From Caprella mutica (taxonomy: Eukaryota; Arthropoda; Malacostraca; Amphipoda; Caprellidae), in assembly GCA_947561585.1 (NCBI GenBank), contig CANNZV010001457.1:183851-247850 (forward strand): a stretch of DNA of 64,000 bases, given 5' to 3'. Made by a program: the position numbers and the translations under genes. The notes beneath the pieces are model-generated. The model saw only the letters and a program-made list of their open reading frames with translations, had not been told where the DNA came from and made no database searches. This document shows, one piece after another, positions 12,236-23,137 of the stretch (position 1 is the first letter of the stretch; every line of letters starts with the position of its first letter).

Positions 12236-14940
12236 TTATTTGTTTTTCTTCTTTTTAGCATTTTCAATTCTACAACAAATGTCGCATTTGAAATCAAGTT
12301 CTGCAATTTCTTCAATTGTCATTTGCTCGTATTCATTGAAGCAGCTTTTGTGGTACCATCGATTGCAATAATTGCAGCCCATCCATTCTTCAGGATTTTC
12401 CTTGTTCTGATCGGAATCACATGCAGCGCATTCTTCAGTATTGCACAAGTCAATCATTTCATCACTGTCGTCTAATTCAACCTGACAATCAGAAGAGTCA
12501 TCCGTAGAATTATTATTAGTGTCAAAAAGATTTCTTGCAACACATTTTCCCTTTTTATCCTTTTCTTACTTTTTCTTTTCTCTTTCTTCTTTACGTTTTA
12601 TTTTCATTTCCTGCTCTTCCTTTTTTTTCTCAAATTTTCTCTCCATGAACGTCATATATTCTACTCCACTAACGGCAGAAGGCAAAGCAGTTTTTGATTT
12701 GACTTTTACTACTTTTGTCTGAATGCTGAAATCAGATTTCATTTTAAAGTACGACTTGAATGGCGAATCCACGTGTTTGTCATAATATTTCGAAGTGCTT
12801 GTATCGTGTTGCACAGATACGTTTGATATGGACACCTCATCATTAGCAGCAACTGGTGATTGCCTAGAAGTCCCTGGTGTTGGAGAATTTAGAATATCTA
12901 GAGGTCTGGTAATTGATGACTCTCTAGATATTCCAGGAGGTACGGAGTTAACTCTAGTTGGAGATCTTTCGATGCTGATGGTTTCAATTTGAGTATTTGA
13001 AGAACCCAACATTAATGCTTTTGGAGTTGAAGAGATGTGGCTTGAATTTTCCAAGCCTTCTTCTGATACAGGTGGTGAATCCAAGCTCCGAGTCTGCAAG
13101 TCTGTTACTGAAGAGTTAATGTCATTGATAGTTACAGCCATGTTTTTGTTTTTTTGCTCAGATAGTTCTCTCAAACATTTGGACACATTCCATAATTCAT
13201 TTAATGCAGTATTCTCCATCACGTTGTATCCCTCCTCATATCGCTCTTCAAACGTTTTGAGGTGTCCTTCACTCATGCAGTTTACCGCCTTACGGTAAGC
13301 AATGATAGATCCCAATCTTTGTTCCGAAGAAAGGGACTCTCTTCTTGAGAAACGTTGCACAATTTTCTCATGATCGATGAGCTTAGAATAGTCCACAGAT
13401 TCTACGTTGAATGGCACAAGCCCACACTTTCTAAATCCTGATATAACATTTTCAGGCCTGTTTTTAGCTTTTTGGAAAGCTTCATCGAAGACTGGAAAGA
13501 AATTTGCCTTTGTCATGGACAAATGATATTTACTTTTGAAATTTTCTATAGATTTGTTCCAGAATTGTTTCATGGGACCAAAGACGCTGACATCCAATGG
13601 CTGCAGTATGTGTGAAGCATGAGCAGGAAGACAGAAAAGAATTATCTGGTTATCCCTGCAAAATTCAATAATGGCCATATTTATGTGGGTCGTATGACCA
13701 TCCATGAAAACAACAATAGGAAAAGTAACTCCTCGGTCCTTCACATTTTTGATGAACAAATTACAGAACCATCCAAAAAAGAATTCTGCAGTAATCCACC
13801 CACTCTTAGTGTATGCAATACTATATTTCTCCTTGTCGAACTTCTTCTCTGTTGGACGAACTCCAGGAAAAATCACCAGGGGTTTTTCAAAGGTTCCATC
13901 AGCTGCTGCACAAAATAAAACAGTGATTTGTTCCCGATTCTCAGTGCTCACATTGTAAACTGCTTTTGAACCTCGTTGAGTGACAATTTTTAATTTGTTT
14001 GAACCCCCAAGTGGAAACCCCGACTCGTCTAGATTGAAGACACGCGATCTATTTTCTTCTGTGAAGAACTCACTGGCTACAATATCATGTTCTTTAATAA
14101 GAAACTCTTCCAAGCTTGAGAAGAAACTCCTAATGCGTTCCTCTGTTATATTCTTCCTCAATTGCCCCAGACGTTCGGGTGTCCTGGCAGCCAAATTTCT
14201 ATGTCGATTCATAAACCTCTGGATCTATGGCTTGGGGGGCAGATTGTCAAGACACATTCGTTCAGCAGAAAATTCTGTAGAGAACAGTCAGTCATGATTA
14301 AACTATTCCATTAAAAACAATATTTTCTATTCCAGTGACAATACGCTCTATAGACTATAAATCCTAAAAATAGCCCACTCAAAGTTAGATAAATGGTATT
14401 AAAAACTTCTTACACTAATGTTAGTACACTGCGCTTCCTAATTTGTTTACTATATATTACTTTCGGGTTAAATGCTTATTTTAAGATCATATTGCCAACG
14501 TCTCACATATAGCATACCTCCTCGATCTTCTTCAGCCTTGTCTAATATTTCTTTTATGATAAATCTTATATCATTTCTTGACGCTCCATTGCCAATAATA
14601 GCTCGCTTCAACAAATAAGAGACGAGCTGTTGTTCTTGTTGGTCACTCAACTTACACCGTCTTCCTATAATTAAGGTTAATTATTTGCATTTAAAAGTAT
14701 ACTGAAAACTGAACTATAAACAGCAATTTACATACCTGCTTTTCCCGACTGAAATCCATGATTGATTTTACCAGCCAAGGTTGAATGGGGCACTCCAAAC
14801 CTTTCTGATGCTTTTCTGAGAGACAACTTCGAAGTTTTCACAGCCGCAACAGCTTGAAGTAACGCCTCTTCATCATAGTTATGATATTTTGTTTTTTTCG
14901 AGGCATTATGCAATTTAATCAATTGAAATAACTCTACCAA
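12236..14940 (-). pseudogene. Pogo-family DDE transposase with C-terminal PHD finger (broken)
   Basis: Transposase of the pogo (CENP-B-like) group, which cuts and pastes DNA between inverted repeats. Exon 1 (14940-14736) encodes a psq-type helix-turn-helix (KASERFGVPHSTLAGKI). Exon 2 (14664-14518) encodes the second DNA-binding region (LVSYLLKRAIIGNGA). Exon 3 starts at 14274 and carries the DDE domain: FNLDESGF, VVFMDGHTTHI and LQPLDVSVFGPMK supply the three acidic residues. The junctions are in phase. At 14225-14227 an in-frame TAG replaces a position that is usually Trp in KPW-I-RF. At 12566-12568 a stop falls in a Lys-rich A-run; the +1 frame continues through an acidic linker into a PHD finger (CAAC, WMGCNYC, WYHKSC, FKCDIC) ending at 12236. 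PHD-tailed pogo transposases are known in other invertebrates. Whether it is dead or uses suppression cannot be told. Confidence 0.85.
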
Positions 14941-14963
14941 AACGTTTGCAACAACTTAAATGT

Positions 14964-15577
14964 TTAACCCTAGTAACCTAGTCTTTAAAAAATTGCTCAG
15001 TAACCTAGGGACTTGTCCGTGCGCGCCAGTCCTCACTAAAACTGTTATAAAATCTTAACAAATTGACTTTTCGATCATTTTTCTTCATGAAAATCTTCAT
15101 TTGATATTTACACATCCATTAAAATTTTAAATAAAATTAACAAGCAAAGATAAGAAAAATATTTCTTAAGTTTTTTAACTATTTTCGCAAAAGCCATTCT
15201 CACCACCCATCAATAAAATCGTTATAACATTCACAAAAATGAATAATACTCAATGAAAACTCAACTGTGTATGGAAAGGCGTTCAACAATGACAAGGATA
15301 TCGAAAAGATGCATGTATCTTTAATGGTTTTTGAAATAGACTAAGTAACTTAAACTTGTTTTTTTTTAATTTTTGAGGCACCCTAAATATTCGAATAAGG
15401 CTCATAATATGACTAACTTGATATTTATCACCTTTTTTTTGGTTGAATCGTATGTTATTATGTTGAAAAGTAAAAGTCATGGAAAGACAGTTTCCAAATC
15501 GGTTTAAAAATAAAATTATTGATATTTTTTTATAAGGACTGGTGCGCCTGGACCAGTCCCTAGGTTACTAGGGTTAA
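14964..15577. mobile_element. piggyBac-like MITE with TTAA target sites
   Basis: The right end read on minus is TTAACCCTAGTAACCTAGGG followed by ACTGGTCCAGGCGC. The left end has the same TTAACCCTAGTAACCTAG but is interrupted by a 27-bp insertion that repeats AGTAACCTAG. TTAA target sites with CCC-starting ends are the piggyBac signature. It contains no transposase and lies 24 bp upstream of the pogo transposase start codon. Confidence 0.8.
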
Positions 15578-16616
15578 TCTAAAATTATTCAATAAATATC
15601 AAATATACATATTGGATTATCATTATTACTGTTGGATGACATTATATTTATCACAAGTTACAACACTAAGAAAAGAAACTATCTTGTATCAGGAGGACGA
15701 GCTTTTATTTTTAACCTTTCGATACAAGCCTCAGCCATCTAACTGACTCACTGGTTATCATTTTTATTTTTGGTTAACTCCAACAATATCAATTTATGGA
15801 TCGAAATATTCGGACAGTTTACTTTTTCATATTGTTTTAATAATAAGTGAATCAGATTAGTTTCAACATTGATATATAATATATTTATCTATGTTGTATA
15901 GATATTATAACATAGAATAAGTCTACAAGAAATTTATAACAATATATATAAGACCTAAAATTTTTGTAGATTCTTCTTATTTGTAAGGCTAAATACTACT
16001 AATATTAAGAGCTGTGGAATGTCATTCAAATGTATTATTTAATAACAACAGTTAAACATGAATAGCGCAGTACCTTGCGCTCACATTTATTCATAGGTAT
16101 TTCGTTTTTAATGAAAATTAACATGATTAATTTAGTGTCCGATGTTTTCAATTCATTTTAGTATATGAATCGTAATATTTGTACAAATTTCGGACATTTC
16201 GATTGCTACTGTTTTTGAATCGAAAAACTGTACACTTCAATTTTACGAAAAGTACTTGCTACACAACAATGACATCACCTCTGGCGGTTGGTAACACTCC
16301 TACAGAATGTAAACTAAGTTGCCGTTTTGAATTGGGCGATGAGGAATCATAAATATAAAAGTAGTTATTGCATCGATTTTTACGCCTAGGGCGTTCATTT
16401 TTTATGCACTGTGCTACTGTTGTCCTAAATATTGTATTATTTCTATTATTACAGCTGTTTTCATTGAAACCACACTTGACTGAGTAAGAAAACAATGTTA
16501 GGGTATGGAACACACGCTTTTTCACCGATCTTGACATACGCTGACGTAATATATAGGTTTTTCTCATAACTGTCCGAAATATCGATTCGTACGGTGAAAC
16601 AATACTTACAATTTTG
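15578..16616. other. Right flank of pogo-carrying segment; no gene recognised
   Basis: AT-rich. Phrases such as ATTTCGGACA and ATCGATTCGTACG near 15800, 16190 and 16580 echo 11540-11800 in inverted form and may be worn terminal regions of the pogo element. No coding feature is supported. Confidence 0.4.
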
Positions 16617-17930
16617 AAACAATTTTGTGCAGTGAAAATGATAACTAAAGTAACGCAGCGTCTTTTGTTTCAGAGGTACTCAGGTGGGTGTTCAATTCTT
16701 CTCGAAGTTTACCACGAAAAACATAATTAAATAATATTGTGGTCAAAACTATCTAAACTAGACCACAATATTATTTAGCAGAAACATAGTGATGATCAGA
16801 AAACGCGTACAGTGTAAGTGTATGACCACAGTGAAAGATCTATAAATTATCATTATATTTGGTTAATGGGCAGGACTCAGGAGTTTATACCCTTGGTAAA
16901 TGCCTCACTAGTCACTATTATTATGCCTTAATCTTAATCTCTATCTTAACCAGAAGTCAGGAAATTTTAGCTTTAGGCAATAGTCAGGACCTTTGTTCTA
17001 GGCCAAGGACCAAGAAATTATGCCATTGGTCAAGGTTACGTCAGGTTTTCTAGCTAGGCCTACTTATACTAAGTTTTGACACTAACTACTTACCGTACCT
17101 ACTGGATAGCAATAAATATAAATATTATTTTCTTTTCAAAAGCTTCCTGATTTTCAATCATAAGCTTCCTACCCTTGAAAGATAATACATATTTTTGTAA
17201 TAGATATAGGAACGTGTTGCTAACAGCTTTCTCTGTCTTTCTTCAGACCATGTAATGATGTAGGTATATAGTATATACCACAGTACCACAGTACAGAGAA
17301 TATATAGTATCCCAGAGCTATAGGGGGGATATTACGCATGTCCCGGTAGGCTGTGACGTCACATGTCAACAATGGTGCGTACGTTTGTACGTACAGTACA
17401 AACACAAAAGATGGCTGCAACACACCCAACTTTTGTTAAATAACGTTTTCGGTGATATTTTTTTTAATTCCACATTACCGCATGCTATTATCCAATCTTT
17501 ATAGTCGTCATACGGACGAAAATTAAAAAATGACTGTTGATGAAATTGCTACTGGTCTTTTTACACCCAAAATAGTAATAATTTTTTAGTCTTGAAGAAG
17601 ACGATTTATTCAAGATAATTAGATCATTAGTCAGATCGGTCGCATCTTAATTCTCTATTCCACGTGACCCACAGCAATTCTGTTTAATATGACGTGACCT
17701 CTTGTTTACATACATGACGTCACAGCCTACCCAGAATAAATTTGAATAATACATGTAACTGGGGTACTATACTATTCTGTTTGCTATGGTATATACCTAC
17801 CTACCTACCTACGTGTAGCGTATAGTTATCTAAGTTGAGATATAATTTTCCTAAGTTGTTGCATTGAAAGTGGCTAAAATGAGCACTGCTAAAAATAGTA
17901 GACTATTAGCAATAGTTGACACTACTTATA
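16617..17930. repeat. ~785-bp direct repeat, copy 2, interrupted by P-like MITE
   Basis: It matches 10740-11527. The match breaks at about 17278 and resumes at 17789, where a 510-bp element is inserted. The rest, including the run of CCTA units (CTACCTACCTACCTACG) and the end TGACACTACTTATAG, is collinear. Confidence 0.85.
17279..17788 (-). mobile_element. P-superfamily-like MITE, copy 1 (8-bp target duplication)
   Basis: The element is flanked by the exact 8-bp repeat GTATATAC (17271-17278 and 17789-17796). Ends read CACAGTACCACAGTACAGAG and, inverted, CATAGCAAACAGAATAGTAT, both leading into TATAGTAYCCCAG. A second inverted pair, GTAGGCTGTGACGTCA, lies just inside. Eight-base duplications and CA/TG ends fit P elements. 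The interior on the minus strand can be read as YYFGCKKTSS-like sequence; see findings. Confidence 0.7.
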
Positions 17931-19018
17931 GTAGAATATGTATTGTATCTTATTTTAACAACTGATCAAGAATGAAAACAATAACAATTCGCAGCGCCCT
18001 CCCTGCAAATGCGGTGAACGCTGGACTTAAAACCAAATTATTAATTAATATTTTTTACGGGTGGTAGTTAGGTATATAGGTATAAGACTAATCACAGACT
18101 CATATAGGTATACCTCTATACTAATGGTATAGAGTAGTCTGTGGACTAATGTAGGTCCTATACTCTTTTATGTACCTATACAAGTTACAACTAATTACTA
18201 ATAACATTTTCACTGCAAAAAATGGCCTTTTTTATAAAGTGTACTGCCTCTTCAAGTATTGCGGGTACTAATAAGTCGTTTATACGTGGTTATACTGTTC
18301 TGGGCCTGTGGACATCCGTGAGGTGGCCCAACGTCGTGCCTTTGCTGGCCCAATACCTACATCGGGACCGGCATGACAACGTTGCCCCAGAGTTTCGTTT
18401 TGAATTGGGCCAACGTTGTAATAATTACTGGGTTCAGAAGACTCATAATATTGATAAATTTTAACATGCGTTGCACTTCATTTGTTATGCAACATATTTT
18501 TGATATCAATATCAATTTATATAATTAACATGATTTAGAGACTCTTCTTGCAAAAAGTTGACCAAAGGTATAGGGCCACAATTCACCTGTGAGAACCTAA
18601 TATATTTTTCGTATAGGTAATTTTTATTAAACCTCTTCAATTATTCTCTTATGACCATTATACCATATACTTAGGCCTACCTATATTTTTGAAGAATAAA
18701 GTCTCCTATGTAGTATACATCTGACATAAACATACGATCCCCCTAAGTAATAAATATAAGCACACATCAAAAACTGAGAAGACATTCCTTGAAACAGTAT
18801 CAGATCCTGTGTTCAGATCCCTTGAGATTTCTGTTCCAGTTTGCTGTACCTAGTCATTTACAAATCAATTTGTAATTTGATTTATTGTCATTTTATGTTT
18901 GAAAACCCTATTATCACTCCAGTTACAATGGTAGTTGTTGTCACCAATTTTGAAAAGAACAAAAAACGATTTGTGTTTGGGACATTGTTACATTGTAGTT
19001 ACTAGTACTGATACATAT
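17931..19018. other. No gene recognised; scattered repeat fragments
   Basis: Position 18299-18430 is GC-richer and contains TTGGCCCAACGTTGT-type palindromic phrases (CCCAACGTCGTGCC, TTGGGCCAACGTTG) common in dispersed elements. An 80-codon open frame covers it, but nothing in the peptide is recognisable. Confidence 0.4.
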
Positions 19019-19558
19019 CAAAAAGCTGAGCCGCCTGAGCGGCGCACACCAGTACGGCGCACCAGATTACGGCGCACCACTGTACATTCTATTAGATAGG
19101 TAATTTGAATACAGATTAATGATAAATGGAGTGAATTTGATAGGTACCTAATTGTCGTATCAAATTCATGTCTGACGCCTGACGGTACCTGAATCCAATG
19201 TTTATAACTACACAGTTTAATTATTCGATTGAGATGTTTAATTTGGAATAGAAAATAAAATTCATCATAGAAAACTGTAATTGTAATTTTATGGGGTAAC
19301 TATTGTAAACTTTCAGTCTGAGGTGTAAATAAAAACTTATCAGTTAGCCGTTAGGCGTTAGGTAGATGTATCGGGGGGCGTGCAGCCCCCCGAACCCCCC
19401 TGCCAGGTCATTAAACAATCATGAAGTGTGCAGAACAACAAACTAGCGGATACAACACACTACATAACAGTTTTTCTCATTGAGGTCATTAATAGTAAGT
19501 ACAGTGGTGCGCCGTATTGTAGTGCGCAGTTATGTGGTGCGCCGCTCAGCTTTTAGAT
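19019..19558. mobile_element. MITE with GGCGCACCA-array inverted ends
   Basis: The left end (AAAGCTGAGC, then GGCGCACACCAGTACGGCGC...) and the right end (inverted AAAGCTGAGCGGCGCACCAC) each contain three to four GGCGCACCA motifs about 14-16 bp apart. About 540 bp separate the outer ends. The interior has no coding potential; it includes a GGGGGGCGTGCAGCCCCCC hairpin at 19374. Confidence 0.75.
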
Positions 19559-19956
19559 ACTTATGCTAGTACTACACTGTCTGTCTCTGTGACTGTGTAA
19601 CATAGATTATAGAATAGTTCTATTCAATCATATTATCATAATAGCTACCTATCATTGCAATGCCAATGTGGTTTAGGAGTGGTATCTACTATCTAGTGGG
19701 CTAGCCGCCTAGCCCTAGTGCTAAAAATTCCTTGTGTAATCATCATTCATCATATTATCATGTAATGTGTACAGTGTTCCCTGTGCTTGGTAAGCTTAGT
19801 AAGCTAAGCTAGAGCTTCCAGGGCTAGAACCTTTTAATGTCAATGAGTGGGTTAAGCCCCCCCGACAGAAGAATATGGAACATTTTCTAAGACTATGCGA
19901 CAAATCTGCCAGTCTTAAAAGTTAAAACTTAAAAGTACAGCAGGATTTGTGCCAAC

Positions 19957-20540
19957 TAAAATATTATGTCTCCTAAACTCTCCATTTGTCTCTCCAGCTC
20001 TCTCCAAAATTCACTAAATTTCTCTCCAAAATGATCAAATTATCATAAATACTCTCCAAAATAACATTGTAGCATAGGAGAAAATTAGATATTTCTGGCC
20101 ATTTGCAATTGAAAGGCTCAAAATAACTGTCACAAACTCGCCATCAATATGACGAGTTTGGACATGCTTTATTACCTGGGATTTGTGGATTAATCCTGCG
20201 CCCAATTCCTATTTAATTCCTATGTTCCCATGTTATTTGCTGGCCTTGCTGCGCCCAAATCTCAATTTCTGTAAGAAATCCTGGGTCTCAGGGTCTGGGC
20301 CTTTGCCAAGTAAAAATGCATGTCCAAACTCGCCATTTTAATGGTGAGTTTGTGACAGTTATTTTGAGCCCTTTAATTGCAAATGGCGAGTTTTATCTAT
20401 TTTTCTCCTATGCTAGTGCTACAATGTTATTTTGGAGAGAATTAATAATAATTTGATCATTTTGGAGAGAATTTGTTGAATTTTGCAAAGAGCTGGAGAG
20501 GCAAATGGTGAGTTTATGAGACATACTATTTTACTTGGGG
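19957..20540. mobile_element. Long foldback element, ~200-bp arms
   Basis: ATTATGTCTCCTAAACTCTC at the left is mirrored by GTTTATGAGACATACTATT at the right, and the arms stay alignable inward through CTCTCCAAAATGATCAAAT, AACATTGTAGCATAGGAGAA, CACAAACTCGCCAT and GTTTGGACATGC. The spacer is about 150 bp. Coding sequence is absent. Confidence 0.8.
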
Positions 20541-22800
20541 CCTTTGGGGACATTTTCTTTTCAGACTGGCCAATCTGAGCCTGATTTTAAAAATTAAATT
20601 ATATCTGCGGGAGGCTAGCCAGTGCCAGGCAGCGGCCAAGCCGCCAGGGATTGACTAAAAGACGCATGACCAATATATAATTACATAAACCTGTCTGCAA
20701 AGTGTGTCAATCTGTCACCAAGATTTAATATTTCAGTTAGTCTCCAAAATTTTTTAAATTTGTCTCCAAAATGACCAAATTTCTTCAAAATGTCTCCAAT
20801 AATAACATGTAAACCCAGTCTGCAGAAACTGGTAAAGTGTTCATAGAGATCTCTTATTTTGTTTGTAGCAAAATTAATGTAAATATAGGAACTAATTCAA
20901 AATTGTTCGGAGAGAATATCCCAAATATCTCTTATATTCTGCAGACTGGATGTAAACAGTAAACATAGGAATTAATTAGAAAATAGTCAGCAAGATCTTG
21001 TTTTGATTAATTTTCCCTCAAATATAGTCTCCAAACATCTTTGACGACATGGACGCGCTTTGCAGACTGCCGACTGGTTATATAACCAGTCTTCAGAATA
21101 TGGGACATTTTTAACATTTCCTGTGCAAACAACCCTTAATTTCCTGCTATATTAACATGGATTTTACTGAGAACAGAAGCCAAAATATAGGATTTCTTGG
21201 AGAACAGTGAACACTTCAGTGACTTTACCAGTTCCTTCAGTCTGGGTATATAAAAGATGCATGACTACGTACGAACAACGCATGACCAATTTCTTGCCAT
21301 TCGCAATTAAAGGGCTCAAAATAACTGTAATAAACTTGCCATAAAAATTACGAGTTTGGACATGCTTAATTACCTGGCAGTGGCCCAGTCTGTATTTGGT
21401 GCACAAAATCCCACTGACTTTTTCAAAAAGCTGAAAAAATCCACCATAAATTTCCAGTAATTTGACCAACATTTTCCCAATTTATCCATCGAAAATTAAT
21501 GGTAACACAGGGATAAATAGCTAAAAATCCACCGACTTTGCCAGAATATTATTTTTAAAGGTTGAAAAAATTCCACTGACATGTCGGTGGAATTTACTTA
21601 GTCTGCAGAATATGGGACATTTTTAACATTTTCTGTGTGAACAATCCCTAATTTCCTCTTATATTTACATGTATTTTACTGAGATCAGAGGTTAAAATGG
21701 AGGATTTCTTGGAGAACACTTTACCAGTTCCTGCAGTCTGGGTCAATTTACCATGAAATACAGACTGGGCAGCGGCGGCCACAGAGATCCACTCAGGAAA
21801 ATACCTTAGTCTAACAGATGAATTTTTAGAGTCTAACTGCTGTGATTATACAGTTCCCATTAATTTATTTTAAGGTTTGCTAAACTCCAGAGTAATTAAT
21901 TCATCAGAATTTCAGAAAAGACAACTTTTTCCAGAGTGGACAGAGATCTCAAAAGTCTAAATGTCAATCAAAAAGACCAAAACTCTCGCACCAGTCTGTA
22001 TTTTGTGGTAAATTCCAATGACATGTCTGGAATTTTTTCTCTTATTGAAAATAATATTCTGGCAAAGTCGGTGGATTTTCACCTATTTACTCCTATGTTA
22101 CCATTAATTTTCGGTGGAAAAATGGATAAAATATTGGTGGATCAGCCAAATTACTGGAAATTTATGGTGGATTTTTTCAGCTTTTTCTAAAAGTCAGTGG
22201 AATTTTGTGCACCAAATACAGACTGGCTCTAGCAGAGAGTCTTGGAAAAATCTTCCATATTCTGCAGTCTGGAGTTCTCCAAGGAATTCTCTATTTTGGC
22301 TTCCATATTTGATAATATTTGATGTTTCACAGGATGTTTCCATACTGGAAAATTGACTGTCTTCTCTCCAGTCTGCTGAATCCAGATTGTATTTGGTGGT
22401 AAATTGCTAAATTCCAATGATATGTCAGGAGATATTCAATTTCTCTAATAAATAAATTACTGCAATGTCGGAGGATATTTAGCTATTTATTCCTATATTA
22501 CCATTAATTTTTGGAAGGGAAACTGGAAAAATGTTGGGAGGACTAGACAAATTGATGAAAAATGTTGGCAGCTATTTCTCAGATTTTTGAAAAAGTCAGG
22601 AGTTCTGTGCACCAAGTACAAACTGGTGCAGAATATGGGAGATATTTGGGATATTCTCTGAGAACAATTTTGAATTAATTCCTGTATTTTCATTAATTTT
22701 GAGAAAAAAATACTTGAATTAATGATTCCCAGGTAATGAAGCATGTCCAAACTTGCCATTTTAATGGTAATAAAGTAATATAATATGGATCATATCATCA
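20541..22800. repeat. Cluster of related foldback repeat units
   Basis: A ~230-bp unit occurs three times: 21385-21597 inverted relative to 21985-22228, and a diverged copy at 22380-22630. Shared phrases are TGTATTTGGTGCACAAAAT, CCACCATAAATTTCCAG, GTCGGTGGATTT and GACATGTC. Phrases such as CAGTCTGCAGAATATGGGAC and GTTTGGACATGCTT recur between them. Short open frames here are by-products of the repeat. Confidence 0.7.
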
Positions 22801-23137
22801 TACACTCTCCATTTGTTTCTCCAGTTATCTACAAAAGAAGCTAAATTCCCTCCAAAATTACAATGTAAATATTACATTGGAGAAAATTAGACATTTCTCT
22901 ACATTTGCAATGGTGAATATCTCATTGGCAAGTTTGTATTTCATCATGATGGTTAAATTTGCCATTTTTTATCATTGGATTTAGCTAAATATTGCAGTAA
23001 AGTCATAAGATTCTTAGCTATTCATTCCTATGCAATAGACTATAGTCTTTTCTTGCTTTCAATTTTTTTGTAAGAATCATTAATTATGATAATTTTTTAT
23101 TTTATTTCTAGATTTCTAATTATATCCTTTCTTGCAG

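Noticed and set aside
12480..12580. A short intron (GTAAGA to CAG) joining the pogo core to the PHD part
   Set aside because: The GATTGTCAG acceptor I tested brings a stop into frame soon after; a +1 shift in the A-run reads through cleanly instead.
12519..14297. Plus-strand frames of 65-105 codons across the pogo transposase
   Set aside because: They are antisense shadows; the minus strand carries the conserved transposase motifs.
10740..17930. The ~785-bp repeats as LTRs of a retrotransposon
   Set aside because: No TG/CA borders, no primer site or purine tract, and the core encodes a DNA transposase.
18222..18464. 80-codon plus-strand frame as a gene
   Set aside because: It overlaps GC-rich palindromic repeat phrases and has no recognisable peptide or splice support.
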